64,000 nucleotides of DNA from Cytophagaceae bacterium (GTDB lineage Bacteria; Bacteroidota; Bacteroidia; Flavobacteriales; Flavobacteriaceae). The stretch is taken from the NCBI GenBank assembly GCA_002710685.1, contig PALD01000041.1, positions 1 to 64,000 of the forward strand. Reading direction: 5' to 3'. Numbering within the stretch: position 1 is the first letter of the stretch; each line of letters begins with the position of its first letter. The position numbers were made by a program, and so were the translations under genes. Positions 1 through 7,282 of the stretch are shown here, in pieces. Below the pieces are notes generated by a model that saw only the letters and a program-made list of their open reading frames with translations, searched no databases and was not told where the DNA came from.

Positions 1-89
1 AGTGACACGAAAAGTGGAAAGTAGAAATAAGAAATTAGAGAAGATAATCTAGCAGTCCACAGTTGCAGTAAGCAATTTGGATGCTTTGT

Positions 90-127
90 CAGTTCGAGTG
101 GCGGCACAGCCTGCCGTATCGAGAACT
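90..127 (-). repeat. Stem-loop intergenic repeat, copy 1
   Basis: On the minus strand this reads AGTTCTCGATAC, then an inner inverted repeat (GGCAG/CTGCC-like), then CACTCGAACT. The ends match those of copy 2 while the inner stem differs. Conserved outer ends with a variable inner hairpin are what a dispersed intergenic repeat family looks like. Orientation is opposite to copy 2. Confidence 0.6.
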
Positions 128-177
128 AGGCAAAGAGTGATGGGTTACGAATGATGAGCGACGAGTGACGAACAAAC

Positions 178-216
178 ACTTCTCGATACAATTCGCCACG
201 GCGAATCACTCGAAGT
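178..216 (+). repeat. Stem-loop intergenic repeat, copy 2
   Basis: Reads ACTTCTCGATACA, a hairpin ATTCGCC-AC-GGCGAAT, then CACTCGAAGT. The outer ACTTC/GAAGT are themselves inverted. It shares the CTCGATAC and CACTCGAA ends with copy 1. Confidence 0.65.
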
Positions 217-342
217 GACACAAGAAATTGAAAGCAGAAATAAGAAAATAGAAATGACGAAAAAACAATACCCCAATTCGCTAATTAGCTAATTTCCTAA
301 CCAACTCATTGACCAATTGACACATTAACTCATTAATCCATT

Positions 343-1446
343 ATGAAAATCCTCCTCGCTCCAGATAAATTTAAAGGTTCGCTTAGCGCAAAGGGCGTCT
401 GTGATGCGCTTGAATCTGGCTTGCGCCAAAATCATCCTGATGCAGAAATTATCAAATTTCCGCTGGCGGATGGCGGTGAGGGCTCGCTTGCTGTAATCGC
501 TAATCACCTGGATGGACAATGGATAACGGCCAAAGTGAATGACCCGCTTTTTAGGGAAATCGAAGCCAAATATTTTTTATCTGGCGATGCGGCATATATA
601 GAAATGGCCGAGGCTTCGGGCTTTGACTTGTTGACTCACGAAGAGCGCAACTGCTTGTACACAACAACGCTGGGCACTGGCGAACTCATAAATGATGCGC
701 TCAATCGGGGTGCAAAACAGGTGTATTTATTTATTGGCGGCTCCGCGACTTGTGATGGCGGGATGGGCGTTGCGGCGGCTTTGGGCTATCAATTTCTGGA
801 TGATAATGGTAAGTATTTAAAGCCTTTCGGCGAAAATATGCTAGCCGTAAAAAAGATTATTCCACCTAAAGAAAAGATAAAAGCAACCTTCATTACCCTT
901 TGTGACGTGAACAATCCCTTTTATGGTAAAAATGGTGCTGCACATGTTTTTGGTCCGCAGAAGGGAGCTGATGAAAAAGCCGTGCAACAACTGGATGCTG
1001 GACTGAAAAATCTAGCTGAAATCGTTGAACGGGATTTGGGTAAATCAATCGCTGATATTCCCGGGGTGGGTGCCGCTGGTGGCCTGGGCGGCGGTTCGGT
1101 GGCATTTCTGGATGCCAACTTGCAATCTGGACTACAAACAATTATACAGTTGGTCAATTTTGAAAAGGTGGCTTCAGACGTTGATGTTATCATCACGGGC
1201 GAAGGCAAAATCGACGGACAAACGCTGCAAGGAAAAGTTGTGCAGGGCGTCGTAACTTTGGCGAAAGCCAAAAAAATACCCGTACACGCCGTATGCGGCA
1301 TCACTGACCTAACCGCGATGGAAATACAGGAACTTGGTCTAGCCTCATGTTCACAGATCATGGAAAATACAAACTCCATTGATGAGGCATTTACAATGGC
1401 TTTTAATATCTTAAGAGAGCTAGGTTCAAAAATAACATTGCAATGA
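343..1446 (+). CDS. glxK: Glycerate kinase, type I family
   Basis: A 367-residue protein starting MKILLAPDKFKGSLSA, the hallmark opening of type I glycerate kinases (GlxK/GarK family), which phosphorylate D-glycerate with ATP, usually to 2-phosphoglycerate. Glycine-rich segments IGGSATCDGGMG (about residue 128) and GVGAAGGLGGG (about 241), and ITGEGKIDGQT near 285, match the family. Length is near the usual 370-380. No signal peptide, so cytoplasmic. Its stop overlaps the start of the GH172 gene (ATGA), so it is the first visible gene of a four-gene operon. Why a glycerate kinase heads a secreted-enzyme operon is not evident; it may process a glycerate-substituted or oxidised sugar product (inference). 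Confidence 0.92.
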   Translation: MKILLAPDKFKGSLSAKGVCDALESGLRQNHPDAEIIKFPLADGGEGSLAVIANHLDGQWITAKVNDPLFREIEAKYFLSGDAAYIEMAEASGFDLLTHEERNCLYTTTLGTGELINDALNRGAKQVYLFIGGSATCDGGMGVAAALGYQFLDDNGKYLKPFGENMLAVKKIIPPKEKIKATFITLCDVNNPFYGKNGAAHVFGPQKGADEKAVQQLDAGLKNLAEIVERDLGKSIADIPGVGAAGGLGGGSVAFLDANLQSGLQTIIQLVNFEKVASDVDVIITGEGKIDGQTLQGKVVQGVVTLAKAKKIPVHAVCGITDLTAMEIQELGLASCSQIMENTNSIDEAFTMAFNILRELGSKITLQ

Positions 1447-2657
1447 AAAACACAAGGATTTTATTAGTACTCCCCGTTATGCTCTTTTTGGCAAAGGCCA
1501 GGGCGCAAGAGATTTTCTCCATGCAGCAAAACAAGGAGACCCGCTGGGTGAGCTTTGAAAACAAAACGGGCGAAAGACAGAAAGGCGGCATGTCAAACAA
1601 CGGTCGTAAAGGCAATGCCTTTGAGATGCTCAAGGCCGGTGAAACGGTAGATTTGATGCAGGTGGATGGAAGCGGGACGGTGCGCCGTATCTGGATGACC
1701 TGTAGTGACCGTAGCCCAGAGATGTTGCGCTCCCTGGTATTGCGAGCGTACTGGGATGGTTCAAAAAAACCTGCCGTTGAAGTCCCCATTGGTGATTTTT
1801 TTGGGATAGGCCTGGGCATGCGTGTCCCATTTGAAAGTGCGCTTTTTACAGACCCCGAGGGGCGTTCTTTTAATACTGTCGTCCCCATGCCGTTCAAAGA
1901 AAGTGGCAGGATTACACTGACCAATGAATCTAACAAGGACCTCATACAGCTGTTTTATGACATTGACCTGCTCATGGAAGACCATACTGAAGATATGCTC
2001 TACTTTCATTCATACTGGAACCGGGAGAACATGACAACCCTGGGTAAGGATTTTAAGATCTTGCCCAAAATAAAGGGGCGTGGCAGGTTCCTGGGCACAA
2101 ATGTGGGCGTGCGCACGGATAGTGTGTATGGCACGACATGGTTTGGCGAAGGCGAAATCAAGATGTACATTGACGGAGATGGGGAATACCCCACCATCAT
2201 AGGTACGGGAACCGAAGATTATGTGGGCACGGCCTATGGGCAGGGCGCATATTCCAGCGCTTATCAAGGTTCGCCGGTAGCCAGTGCTGAAAAGGGTATA
2301 TATGCTTTTTACCGCTACCACATTCCAGACCCCGTTTTCTTCTATAAGGATATCCAGGTTGACCTGCAGCAAATGGGTGGCGCTGGTCGCGAAAAAGTCC
2401 TGGAGATGATTGGAGATGACGTAAACCTTAAACCGGTTACGCTCCACGACAATGAAAATTTCATCAGGTTCCTGGAGCTGGAGCAACCCGTGGATTATAC
2501 TGACCCTTCCATACCCCAGCGCGGTTTTATCGTGTTCATGCGGGAAGATGATGTTTCGGCAACCGCATATTTTTATCTGGACAGGCCCACCACAGACCTT
2601 CCCAGGCTACAGGATCTGAGCGCAAGGACAGAAGACCTCCCACAGAAAAAGAAATAG
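1443..2657 (+). CDS. DUF2961 / GH172 family secreted glycoside hydrolase
   Basis: A 404-residue exported protein with a signal peptide (cleavage near ARA-QE, residue 22). The body matches DUF2961, now GH172, whose characterised members act on alpha-D-fructofuranosides (difructose dianhydride I synthase/hydrolase) or D-arabinofuranosides. Visible family motifs are SGTVRRIWMT (about 77-86), VPIGDFFG (about 114-121) and IIGTGTEDYVGTAYGQ (252-267); Glu258 in GTGTEDY is the best nucleophile candidate and Glu283 a possible acid/base. It overlaps the glycerate kinase stop by 4 nt and the sulfatase starts 2 nt after its stop. A GH32 fructan locus lies 4.6 kb away, so fructan-derived substrate is plausible, but a sulfated arabinan-type glycan is equally open given the adjacent sulfatase. 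Confidence 0.85.
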   Translation: MKNTRILLVLPVMLFLAKARAQEIFSMQQNKETRWVSFENKTGERQKGGMSNNGRKGNAFEMLKAGETVDLMQVDGSGTVRRIWMTCSDRSPEMLRSLVLRAYWDGSKKPAVEVPIGDFFGIGLGMRVPFESALFTDPEGRSFNTVVPMPFKESGRITLTNESNKDLIQLFYDIDLLMEDHTEDMLYFHSYWNRENMTTLGKDFKILPKIKGRGRFLGTNVGVRTDSVYGTTWFGEGEIKMYIDGDGEYPTIIGTGTEDYVGTAYGQGAYSSAYQGSPVASAEKGIYAFYRYHIPDPVFFYKDIQVDLQQMGGAGREKVLEMIGDDVNLKPVTLHDNENFIRFLELEQPVDYTDPSIPQRGFIVFMREDDVSATAYFYLDRPTTDLPRLQDLSARTEDLPQKKK

Positions 2658-2659
2658 AT

Positions 2660-4198
2660 ATGATGTACAGCAAGGTCAAATTGCTTTTTATTTGTTTGAT
2701 ATACATTGTCCCTTTTTTGGCTTTAAGCCAAAAAAGGGACAAACCAAACGTCATACTCATCAATGTAGATGACCTGGGTTATGGTGACCTGGGCTGCTAT
2801 GGGGCCACTAAGGTCAGGACCCCAAATATCGATAAACTGGCAACCGAGGGACTGCGTTTTACCGATGCGCATACGGTTTCGGCGGTGTGCACACCATCTC
2901 GATATGCCCTGCTTACAGGAGAATACCCCGTGAGGAACAATGGGCTTTCGCACGCAATTTTCTCTAGGGATTCCCTGATTATTGATACTGGTAAGTTTAC
3001 CCTTGCCAACGTTTTTAAAAGCAGCGGCTACACTACAGGGATAGTGGGAAAATGGCATTTGGGATTTGGCAAGCAAAGGCCCGTAGACTGGAACGCCCCG
3101 CTTAAACCTGGCCCGTTGGAGCTGGGTTTTGATTATTATTTTGGCGTGCCCGTGCTCAATAGCCATCCGCCATTTGTATATGTGGAAAACCATACGGTCG
3201 TGGGCCTTACAGATGATGACCCCATGGTATATGGCAAGGATGCCGCCACCCTGCCCTATCCAGAAAAATGGAATCGCGGGCTACAGAAACTGGGCGGTGC
3301 AAAAAAAGCCCATGAACTCTACCGCGACTACCTTGTGGGCACAACGCTTAAGGATACTGCAATAGCATTTATAAAAAAGAATAAGCAAAAGCCGTTTTTC
3401 TTATACTTTGCCACTACAAACATCCACCACCCATTTACTCCTGCAAAACGATTTTTAGGCACAAGTGATGCGGGCAGATATGGTGATTTTATCCATGAAC
3501 TGGACTGGATGGTGGGCGAGGTTATGCAAACATTAAAAGAAGAAGGTCTGGATGAGAACACCCTGGTCATCCTAACGAGCGACAATGGCGGGATGCTCAA
3601 CCGCGGTGGGCAGGATGCCTATGCCATGGAACATAAGATCAATGGTAAACTCATGGGTTTTAAGTTTGATGCATGGGAGGGCGGCCACCGTATCCCCATG
3701 ATTGTCCGGTGGCGTGATAAGGTCAAGGCCGGTACTGTATCTGGGCATTTGATAAGCAACGTTGACTTCGTGGCGACCATGGCCGAGCTCGTAGGGCAAA
3801 ATATCCCCAAAGGTAATGCCATTGACAGCCAGCCATTGCTGGCCGTACTTCTGGGAAAGACAGATACAGATTTAAGAACAGAACTTCTCATCGCTCCAGA
3901 TAACCTAGATAATCTGGCTTTGCGCCAAAATAACTGGATGTATATCTCTGGTCAGGGTGGCGGTGGTTTTCATGCCCCTTATGTAGGCATGCACGACCTG
4001 GGAGGGCCAGCAGCCTTTTTCTTTACGGGGCAAACCAATAGTGACATTGCCGATGGCAAGATAAAAGAAGGTGCCCCACCAGGACAGTTGTACAACCTAG
4101 AAGTCGACTTGACCGAAAACAAAAACCTATATGACCAGCATCCTGAAATCGTGGAGAAAATGAAAAAGAGAATCGACGAAATCCTCAATAAAAAATGA
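2660..4198 (+). CDS. Secreted S1-family sulfatase
   Basis: A 512-residue sulfatase with a signal peptide (about 1-23). The formylglycine signature CTPSR is at residues 77-81, so Cys77 needs maturation by an anaerobic or aerobic sulfatase-maturing enzyme not seen here. Metal ligands are suggested by NVDDLGYGD (about 35-43), GKWHLG (130-135) and LTSDNGG (about 307-313). It probably removes sulfate esters from a polysaccharide or oligosaccharide in the periplasm or at the cell surface. Start: ATG at 2660, directly followed by another ATG at 2663. Its stop overlaps the esterase start (ATGA). A perfect 29-nt inverted repeat (2710-2738) is embedded in the signal-peptide codons, encoding the stretch ending LALSQKR. 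Substrate cannot be told from sequence. Confidence 0.92.
   Translation: MMYSKVKLLFICLIYIVPFLALSQKRDKPNVILINVDDLGYGDLGCYGATKVRTPNIDKLATEGLRFTDAHTVSAVCTPSRYALLTGEYPVRNNGLSHAIFSRDSLIIDTGKFTLANVFKSSGYTTGIVGKWHLGFGKQRPVDWNAPLKPGPLELGFDYYFGVPVLNSHPPFVYVENHTVVGLTDDDPMVYGKDAATLPYPEKWNRGLQKLGGAKKAHELYRDYLVGTTLKDTAIAFIKKNKQKPFFLYFATTNIHHPFTPAKRFLGTSDAGRYGDFIHELDWMVGEVMQTLKEEGLDENTLVILTSDNGGMLNRGGQDAYAMEHKINGKLMGFKFDAWEGGHRIPMIVRWRDKVKAGTVSGHLISNVDFVATMAELVGQNIPKGNAIDSQPLLAVLLGKTDTDLRTELLIAPDNLDNLALRQNNWMYISGQGGGGFHAPYVGMHDLGGPAAFFFTGQTNSDIADGKIKEGAPPGQLYNLEVDLTENKNLYDQHPEIVEKMKKRIDEILNKK
2710..2738. repeat. Perfect 29-nt inverted repeat in sulfatase signal-peptide codons
   Basis: Arms of 14 nt (CCCTTTTTTGGCTT and its complement) around a single central T. 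It contains the 17-mer TTTGGCTTTAAGCCAAA that recurs through the window. In frame it encodes the end of the signal peptide and the first mature residues (LALSQKR). Confidence 0.9.
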
Positions 4199-5106
4199 AA
4201 AGGATAGCCTTTGTATTGATCCTATTCCTCATCGCCCACCAAGGCCTGAATGCCCAAGAACATATCATTAAATTGTGGGATGAGGTCCCAAATCAAAATA
4301 AAACCGACGAGAAAGAAAAGATTACAGAAAAAGGAGTAAAACTTATTGCCAACGTACAAGAGCCATTGATTGAAGTCTACCTACCCAGTGCACGATCACA
4401 AACCGGCGAGGCTGTGCTTATTTTTCCGGGTGGCGGTTATCATGTTTTGGCGTATGATTGGGAAGGTCGCGACCTGGCAAAATACTTGAGTAGTCAAGGC
4501 ATTGTAGGAATTGTGGTAAAATACCGTTTACCCATTTCAAAGTCGATTATCAATCCGTCAATCGCGCCTTTGCAAGATGCGCAACGCGCCATGCGCATCC
4601 TGCGCAGTAAGGCTAAAGAATGGCATATTGATGAAAACAAAATTGGGATTATGGGCTTTTCCGCGGGTGGACATCTAGCCTCCACTTTAGGAACGCAATA
4701 TGACGAAAAAGTCTACGAGCCCACCGATGATGCTGATAAACTAAGTGCTCGTCCTGATTTTATGGCGCTCATTTATCCCGTAATCACAATGACAGATTTA
4801 ACGCATGGCGGTTCTAAAGAAGCGCTGATAGGTAAAAATCCCACAGCCGAAATGATAAAAAAATACAGCGGCGAACTCAATGTAAATGCAGAAACCCCAT
4901 CCACTTTTATCGTGCATTCTATGGATGATGATGCTGTGCCTGTTGAGAACAGTTTGCAGTTTCTGGACGCGCTTGCAAAAAACAAAATCTACACTGAAGC
5001 TCACATTTATCCTACCGGCGGTCACGGTTATTCCATGGGAATAGGCAATGCGCAACTAAGCAGCTGGCCCGGATTATTTGTTACTTGGGTAAAAACACTT
5101 CTGTAG
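4195..5106 (+). CDS. Secreted alpha/beta hydrolase (esterase-like)
   Basis: A 303-residue protein with signal peptide (cleavage near LNAQ-EH). The fold is alpha/beta hydrolase of the BD-FAE/esterase type: oxyanion FPGGGYH near 77-83, nucleophile elbow GFSAGGH with Ser156, acid in the HSMDDDAVP segment (Asp245 likely), and His277 in GGHGYS. In polysaccharide-degrading operons such enzymes usually remove acetyl or other ester groups; that role here is inferred from its position after GH172 and sulfatase genes, with which it overlaps by 4 nt. A 19-nt hairpin repeat 6 nt after the stop probably ends transcription. Confidence 0.88.
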   Translation: MKRIAFVLILFLIAHQGLNAQEHIIKLWDEVPNQNKTDEKEKITEKGVKLIANVQEPLIEVYLPSARSQTGEAVLIFPGGGYHVLAYDWEGRDLAKYLSSQGIVGIVVKYRLPISKSIINPSIAPLQDAQRAMRILRSKAKEWHIDENKIGIMGFSAGGHLASTLGTQYDEKVYEPTDDADKLSARPDFMALIYPVITMTDLTHGGSKEALIGKNPTAEMIKKYSGELNVNAETPSTFIVHSMDDDAVPVENSLQFLDALAKNKIYTEAHIYPTGGHGYSMGIGNAQLSSWPGLFVTWVKTLL

Positions 5107-5112
5107 ATGTTC

Positions 5113-5131
5113 TTTTGGCTTAAAGCCAAAA
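5113..5131. terminator. Hairpin repeat between convergent genes
   Basis: TTTTGGCTT-A-AAGCCAAAA, 9-bp arms, in the 35-nt gap between the esterase stop and the AraC gene stop. It is followed by an A-rich tract and preceded by T residues, so it could act as a weak bidirectional terminator. Exact copy of the 17-mer repeat family. Confidence 0.6.
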
Positions 5132-5141
5132 AAATAAAAAC

Positions 5142-6035
5142 CTAATTAAACGAATGCCTGAACTGCACCGGTGAAAGATTTGTCTTTTTCTTGAACAAAG
5201 TGCTGAATGACTGCGCGTGCTCAAAACCCAGCGCGTACGCAATCTCACTCACAGAAAGATTGGTGGTTGACAGTTGCTCCTTAGCCTTTTCTATCAACTT
5301 ATCGTGCAGGTGTTGTTGCGTGTTTTGCCCTGTGTGTATTCTCAGCAAATCGCTGAGATAATTGGGCGACAAATTCATGAGTTGGGCAACATGCTGCACG
5401 GTGAGCCGTTTTTGTTCTGCAGTATTCTCATTGTAATATTGCTCTAGAATGCTTTCAAACTTCTCCAGCAATTGATGATTATGACTCTTTCTGGTGATGA
5501 ATTGCCGCTCGTAAAATCGGTTAGAATATGTGAGGAGCAGCTCAATTTGCGACAGGATAATCTCCTGCGTGTGCTTATCAATATGCTGATATTCTTTCTC
5601 GATTTTTTCTAGGATTGAAATTAAATAATCCTCTTCTTCGGCAGAGAGATGCAGCGCCTCATGAACCGCATACGAAAAAAAAGTATAGCTATTTATCTTG
5701 CCCGCAAGCGGATGACCCAACAGAAAATCCTGATGAAAAATCAATAAAACACCAGAGCCACACTCGGTATTTTTAAGGTCCAGATGTTGCACTTGATTAG
5801 GCGCAGTGAAACTCAAAACACCTTTGTCATAATCATAATGCTGCTGACCGTATCTAATTTTTCCTTTTGCATTTCGCTTAAGCGCAACACAATAAAATTT
5901 ATTTACAAAATGCTCCCAAATCTCATCTTCCAGAAAAATACTTTCTTCAAGATCAATGACACTTACCAGCGGATGTTTAGGTTCTGGTAGCGATAATAAT
6001 CTGTGAAATTGCGAAATGGTTTCTATTGCGTTCAT
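5142..6035 (-). CDS. AraC-family transcriptional regulator
   Basis: A 297-residue cytoplasmic protein. The C-terminal ~90 residues carry the double helix-turn-helix of AraC/XylS regulators: LTVQHVAQLMNLSPNYLSD and LSVSEIAYALGFEHAQSFS, ending in FKKKTNLSPVQFR. The N-terminal ~180 residues resemble the cupin-type ligand-binding half. It lies downstream of the aldo/keto reductase on the same strand, but a hairpin terminator separates them, so it may have its own promoter in the short gap. Control of the neighbouring reductase is likely by habit of such pairs, not shown by any operator I can see. Confidence 0.9.
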   Translation of the reverse strand: MNAIETISQFHRLLSLPEPKHPLVSVIDLEESIFLEDEIWEHFVNKFYCVALKRNAKGKIRYGQQHYDYDKGVLSFTAPNQVQHLDLKNTECGSGVLLIFHQDFLLGHPLAGKINSYTFFSYAVHEALHLSAEEEDYLISILEKIEKEYQHIDKHTQEIILSQIELLLTYSNRFYERQFITRKSHNHQLLEKFESILEQYYNENTAEQKRLTVQHVAQLMNLSPNYLSDLLRIHTGQNTQQHLHDKLIEKAKEQLSTTNLSVSEIAYALGFEHAQSFSTLFKKKTNLSPVQFRHSFN

Positions 6036-6053
6036 GCTGTAATTTATTTAAAA

Positions 6054-6080
6054 AGCCTTTGTACAAAAAGCACAAAGGCT
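6054..6080 (-). terminator. Intrinsic terminator after aldo/keto reductase gene
   Basis: Stem AGCCTTTGT/ACAAAGGCT (9 bp) with a 9-nt loop; on the minus strand it is followed by TTTTAAATAAAT. It lies just 8 nt beyond the reductase stop. Confidence 0.75.
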
Positions 6081-6088
6081 CCTAATTT

Positions 6089-7093
6089 TTAATCTAATAA
6101 TCCCATACTGAATTCATCATAAGGCTCGCCAGTATCAGTTCCCAGAGGTACGATACTTTCTAACCTTGACAAGTCTGCACTGGTCAATTCTATTTGCGTA
6201 GCATTAATATTTTGCTCCACATATTTTCTGCGTTTTGTTCCTGGAATTGGCAAAATCCCCTTTGCCATGATCCACGCTAGGGCCAGTTGAGACGGTGTGA
6301 TATTTTTTTCTTCGGCCATGGTTTCAATAGCATTTACAAGCTCTATATTCTTGTAAAAATGACCTTCCTGAAAACGCGGTATCGCACGACGAAAATCATT
6401 CTCTGGCAAATCATCAATACTTCTAATTTGCCCAGATAGAAAGCCACGACCCAAAGGCGAATATGCCACAAAACCAATTCCCAACTCATTCAACGTTTGT
6501 ATAACTCCGCGCTCCTCAACTGTACGTTCAAAAAGAGAATACTCACTCTGAACAGCCGTGATAGGATGCACAGCATGTGCGCGCTTCACAGTCTCAGATG
6601 AAACTTCAGACAATCCTAGATAACCTACTTTTCCTTCCTTTACCAGTTCGCTCATCGCCTCAACGGTTTCTTCAATAGATGTATTTTTATCAAGGCGGTG
6701 CATGTAATACAAATCGATAAAATCGGTTTTCAGATTTTTTAGCGAACGCTCAACCGCCTTCTTCACATATTCCTTCTTGCCGTTTATCGCCCAAGTAACT
6801 TTGTCATTATCGTCAATCTCCCAGCCAAATTTCGTCGCAATGATGTATTTGTCTCGATTTTCGCCAATAGCTTTCGCGATAAGCTGTTCATTTTTAAAAG
6901 GTCCGTACAGATCTGCGGTATCCAGAAAATTCCCGCCCATTTCAAAAGATTTATGAATGGTGGCAATTGCTTCCTTTTCATCCGCTGGTCCATACATATT
7001 GGCATCTTCAAAGCCGGTCATTCCCATACAGCCTAGACCTATTTTGGGCACAACCAGACCTTCACTTCCTAACTTGATTTTTTTAATTTCCAT
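6089..7093 (-). CDS. Aldo/keto reductase
   Basis: An NAD(P)H-dependent oxidoreductase of the aldo/keto reductase superfamily, 334 residues from the chosen start. The catalytic tetrad is visible: Asp in FLDTADLYG, Tyr in the same segment, Lys in IIATKFG, and His in YYMHRLD. The C-terminal GILPIPGTKR matches the cofactor-binding loop. The open frame extends 16 codons further upstream to 7141, but family members begin as here (MEIKKIKLGSEGL), so I place the start at 7093. Similar proteins reduce a broad range of aldehydes or ketones; no specific substrate can be inferred. An AraC gene follows after a terminator. Confidence 0.9.
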   Translation of the reverse strand: MEIKKIKLGSEGLVVPKIGLGCMGMTGFEDANMYGPADEKEAIATIHKSFEMGGNFLDTADLYGPFKNEQLIAKAIGENRDKYIIATKFGWEIDDNDKVTWAINGKKEYVKKAVERSLKNLKTDFIDLYYMHRLDKNTSIEETVEAMSELVKEGKVGYLGLSEVSSETVKRAHAVHPITAVQSEYSLFERTVEERGVIQTLNELGIGFVAYSPLGRGFLSGQIRSIDDLPENDFRRAIPRFQEGHFYKNIELVNAIETMAEEKNITPSQLALAWIMAKGILPIPGTKRRKYVEQNINATQIELTSADLSRLESIVPLGTDTGEPYDEFSMGLLD

Positions 7094-7189
7094 TTCATTG
7101 ATTTTAGTGATACAAAGGTCTGTAGCAACCCACTTCTGCATGTATGCAAATCACAGAATCACATGAGCAAATCAAGAATATGGATGTTT

Positions 7190-7208
7190 TTTTGGCTTAA
7201 AGCCAAAA
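7190..7208. repeat. Hairpin repeat (TTTGGC...GCCAAA family)
   Basis: TTTTGGCTT-A-AAGCCAAAA, 9-bp arms, intergenic between the reductase start and the GH32 terminator. It stands directly beyond the GH32 terminator and could back it up. Confidence 0.75.
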
Positions 7209-7210
7209 GA

Positions 7211-7239
7211 AAAAGTTCCTGCCAATGACAGGAACTTTT
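7211..7239 (-). terminator. Intrinsic terminator of the fructan operon
   Basis: Stem AAAAGTTCCTG/CAGGAACTTTT (11 bp) with a 7-nt loop, 43 nt beyond the GH32 stop; the minus strand continues with TTTCTTTT. Confidence 0.85.
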
Positions 7240-7282
7240 AACAATCAACTTAAATCATAATTGATGATCAATCAAAAATGAA

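Larger units (their letters stand above)
1..342. other. Non-coding region with intergenic stem-loop repeats
   Basis: No credible gene is visible. The stretch contains two oppositely oriented copies of a stem-loop element (near 90-127 and 178-216). A longer direct repeat is also present: bases 1-41 resemble 214-254 (both begin AGTGACAC and continue with an A/G-rich AGAAATAAGAAA tract). Because this tract follows the element at 214, the window probably opens just inside a third copy. 270-342 is low-complexity, built from short words such as CTAATT and ACTCATT. A promoter for the downstream operon may lie here but I could not identify one. Confidence 0.6.

Noticed and set aside
1485-1505. Palindrome at the GH172 signal peptide (TGGC-AAAG-GCCA)
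   Set aside because: Arms of only 4 nt; too weak to count with the main set.
7094-7141. Longer N terminus for the aldo/keto reductase
   Set aside because: The extra 16 residues precede the conserved family start and show no similarity.
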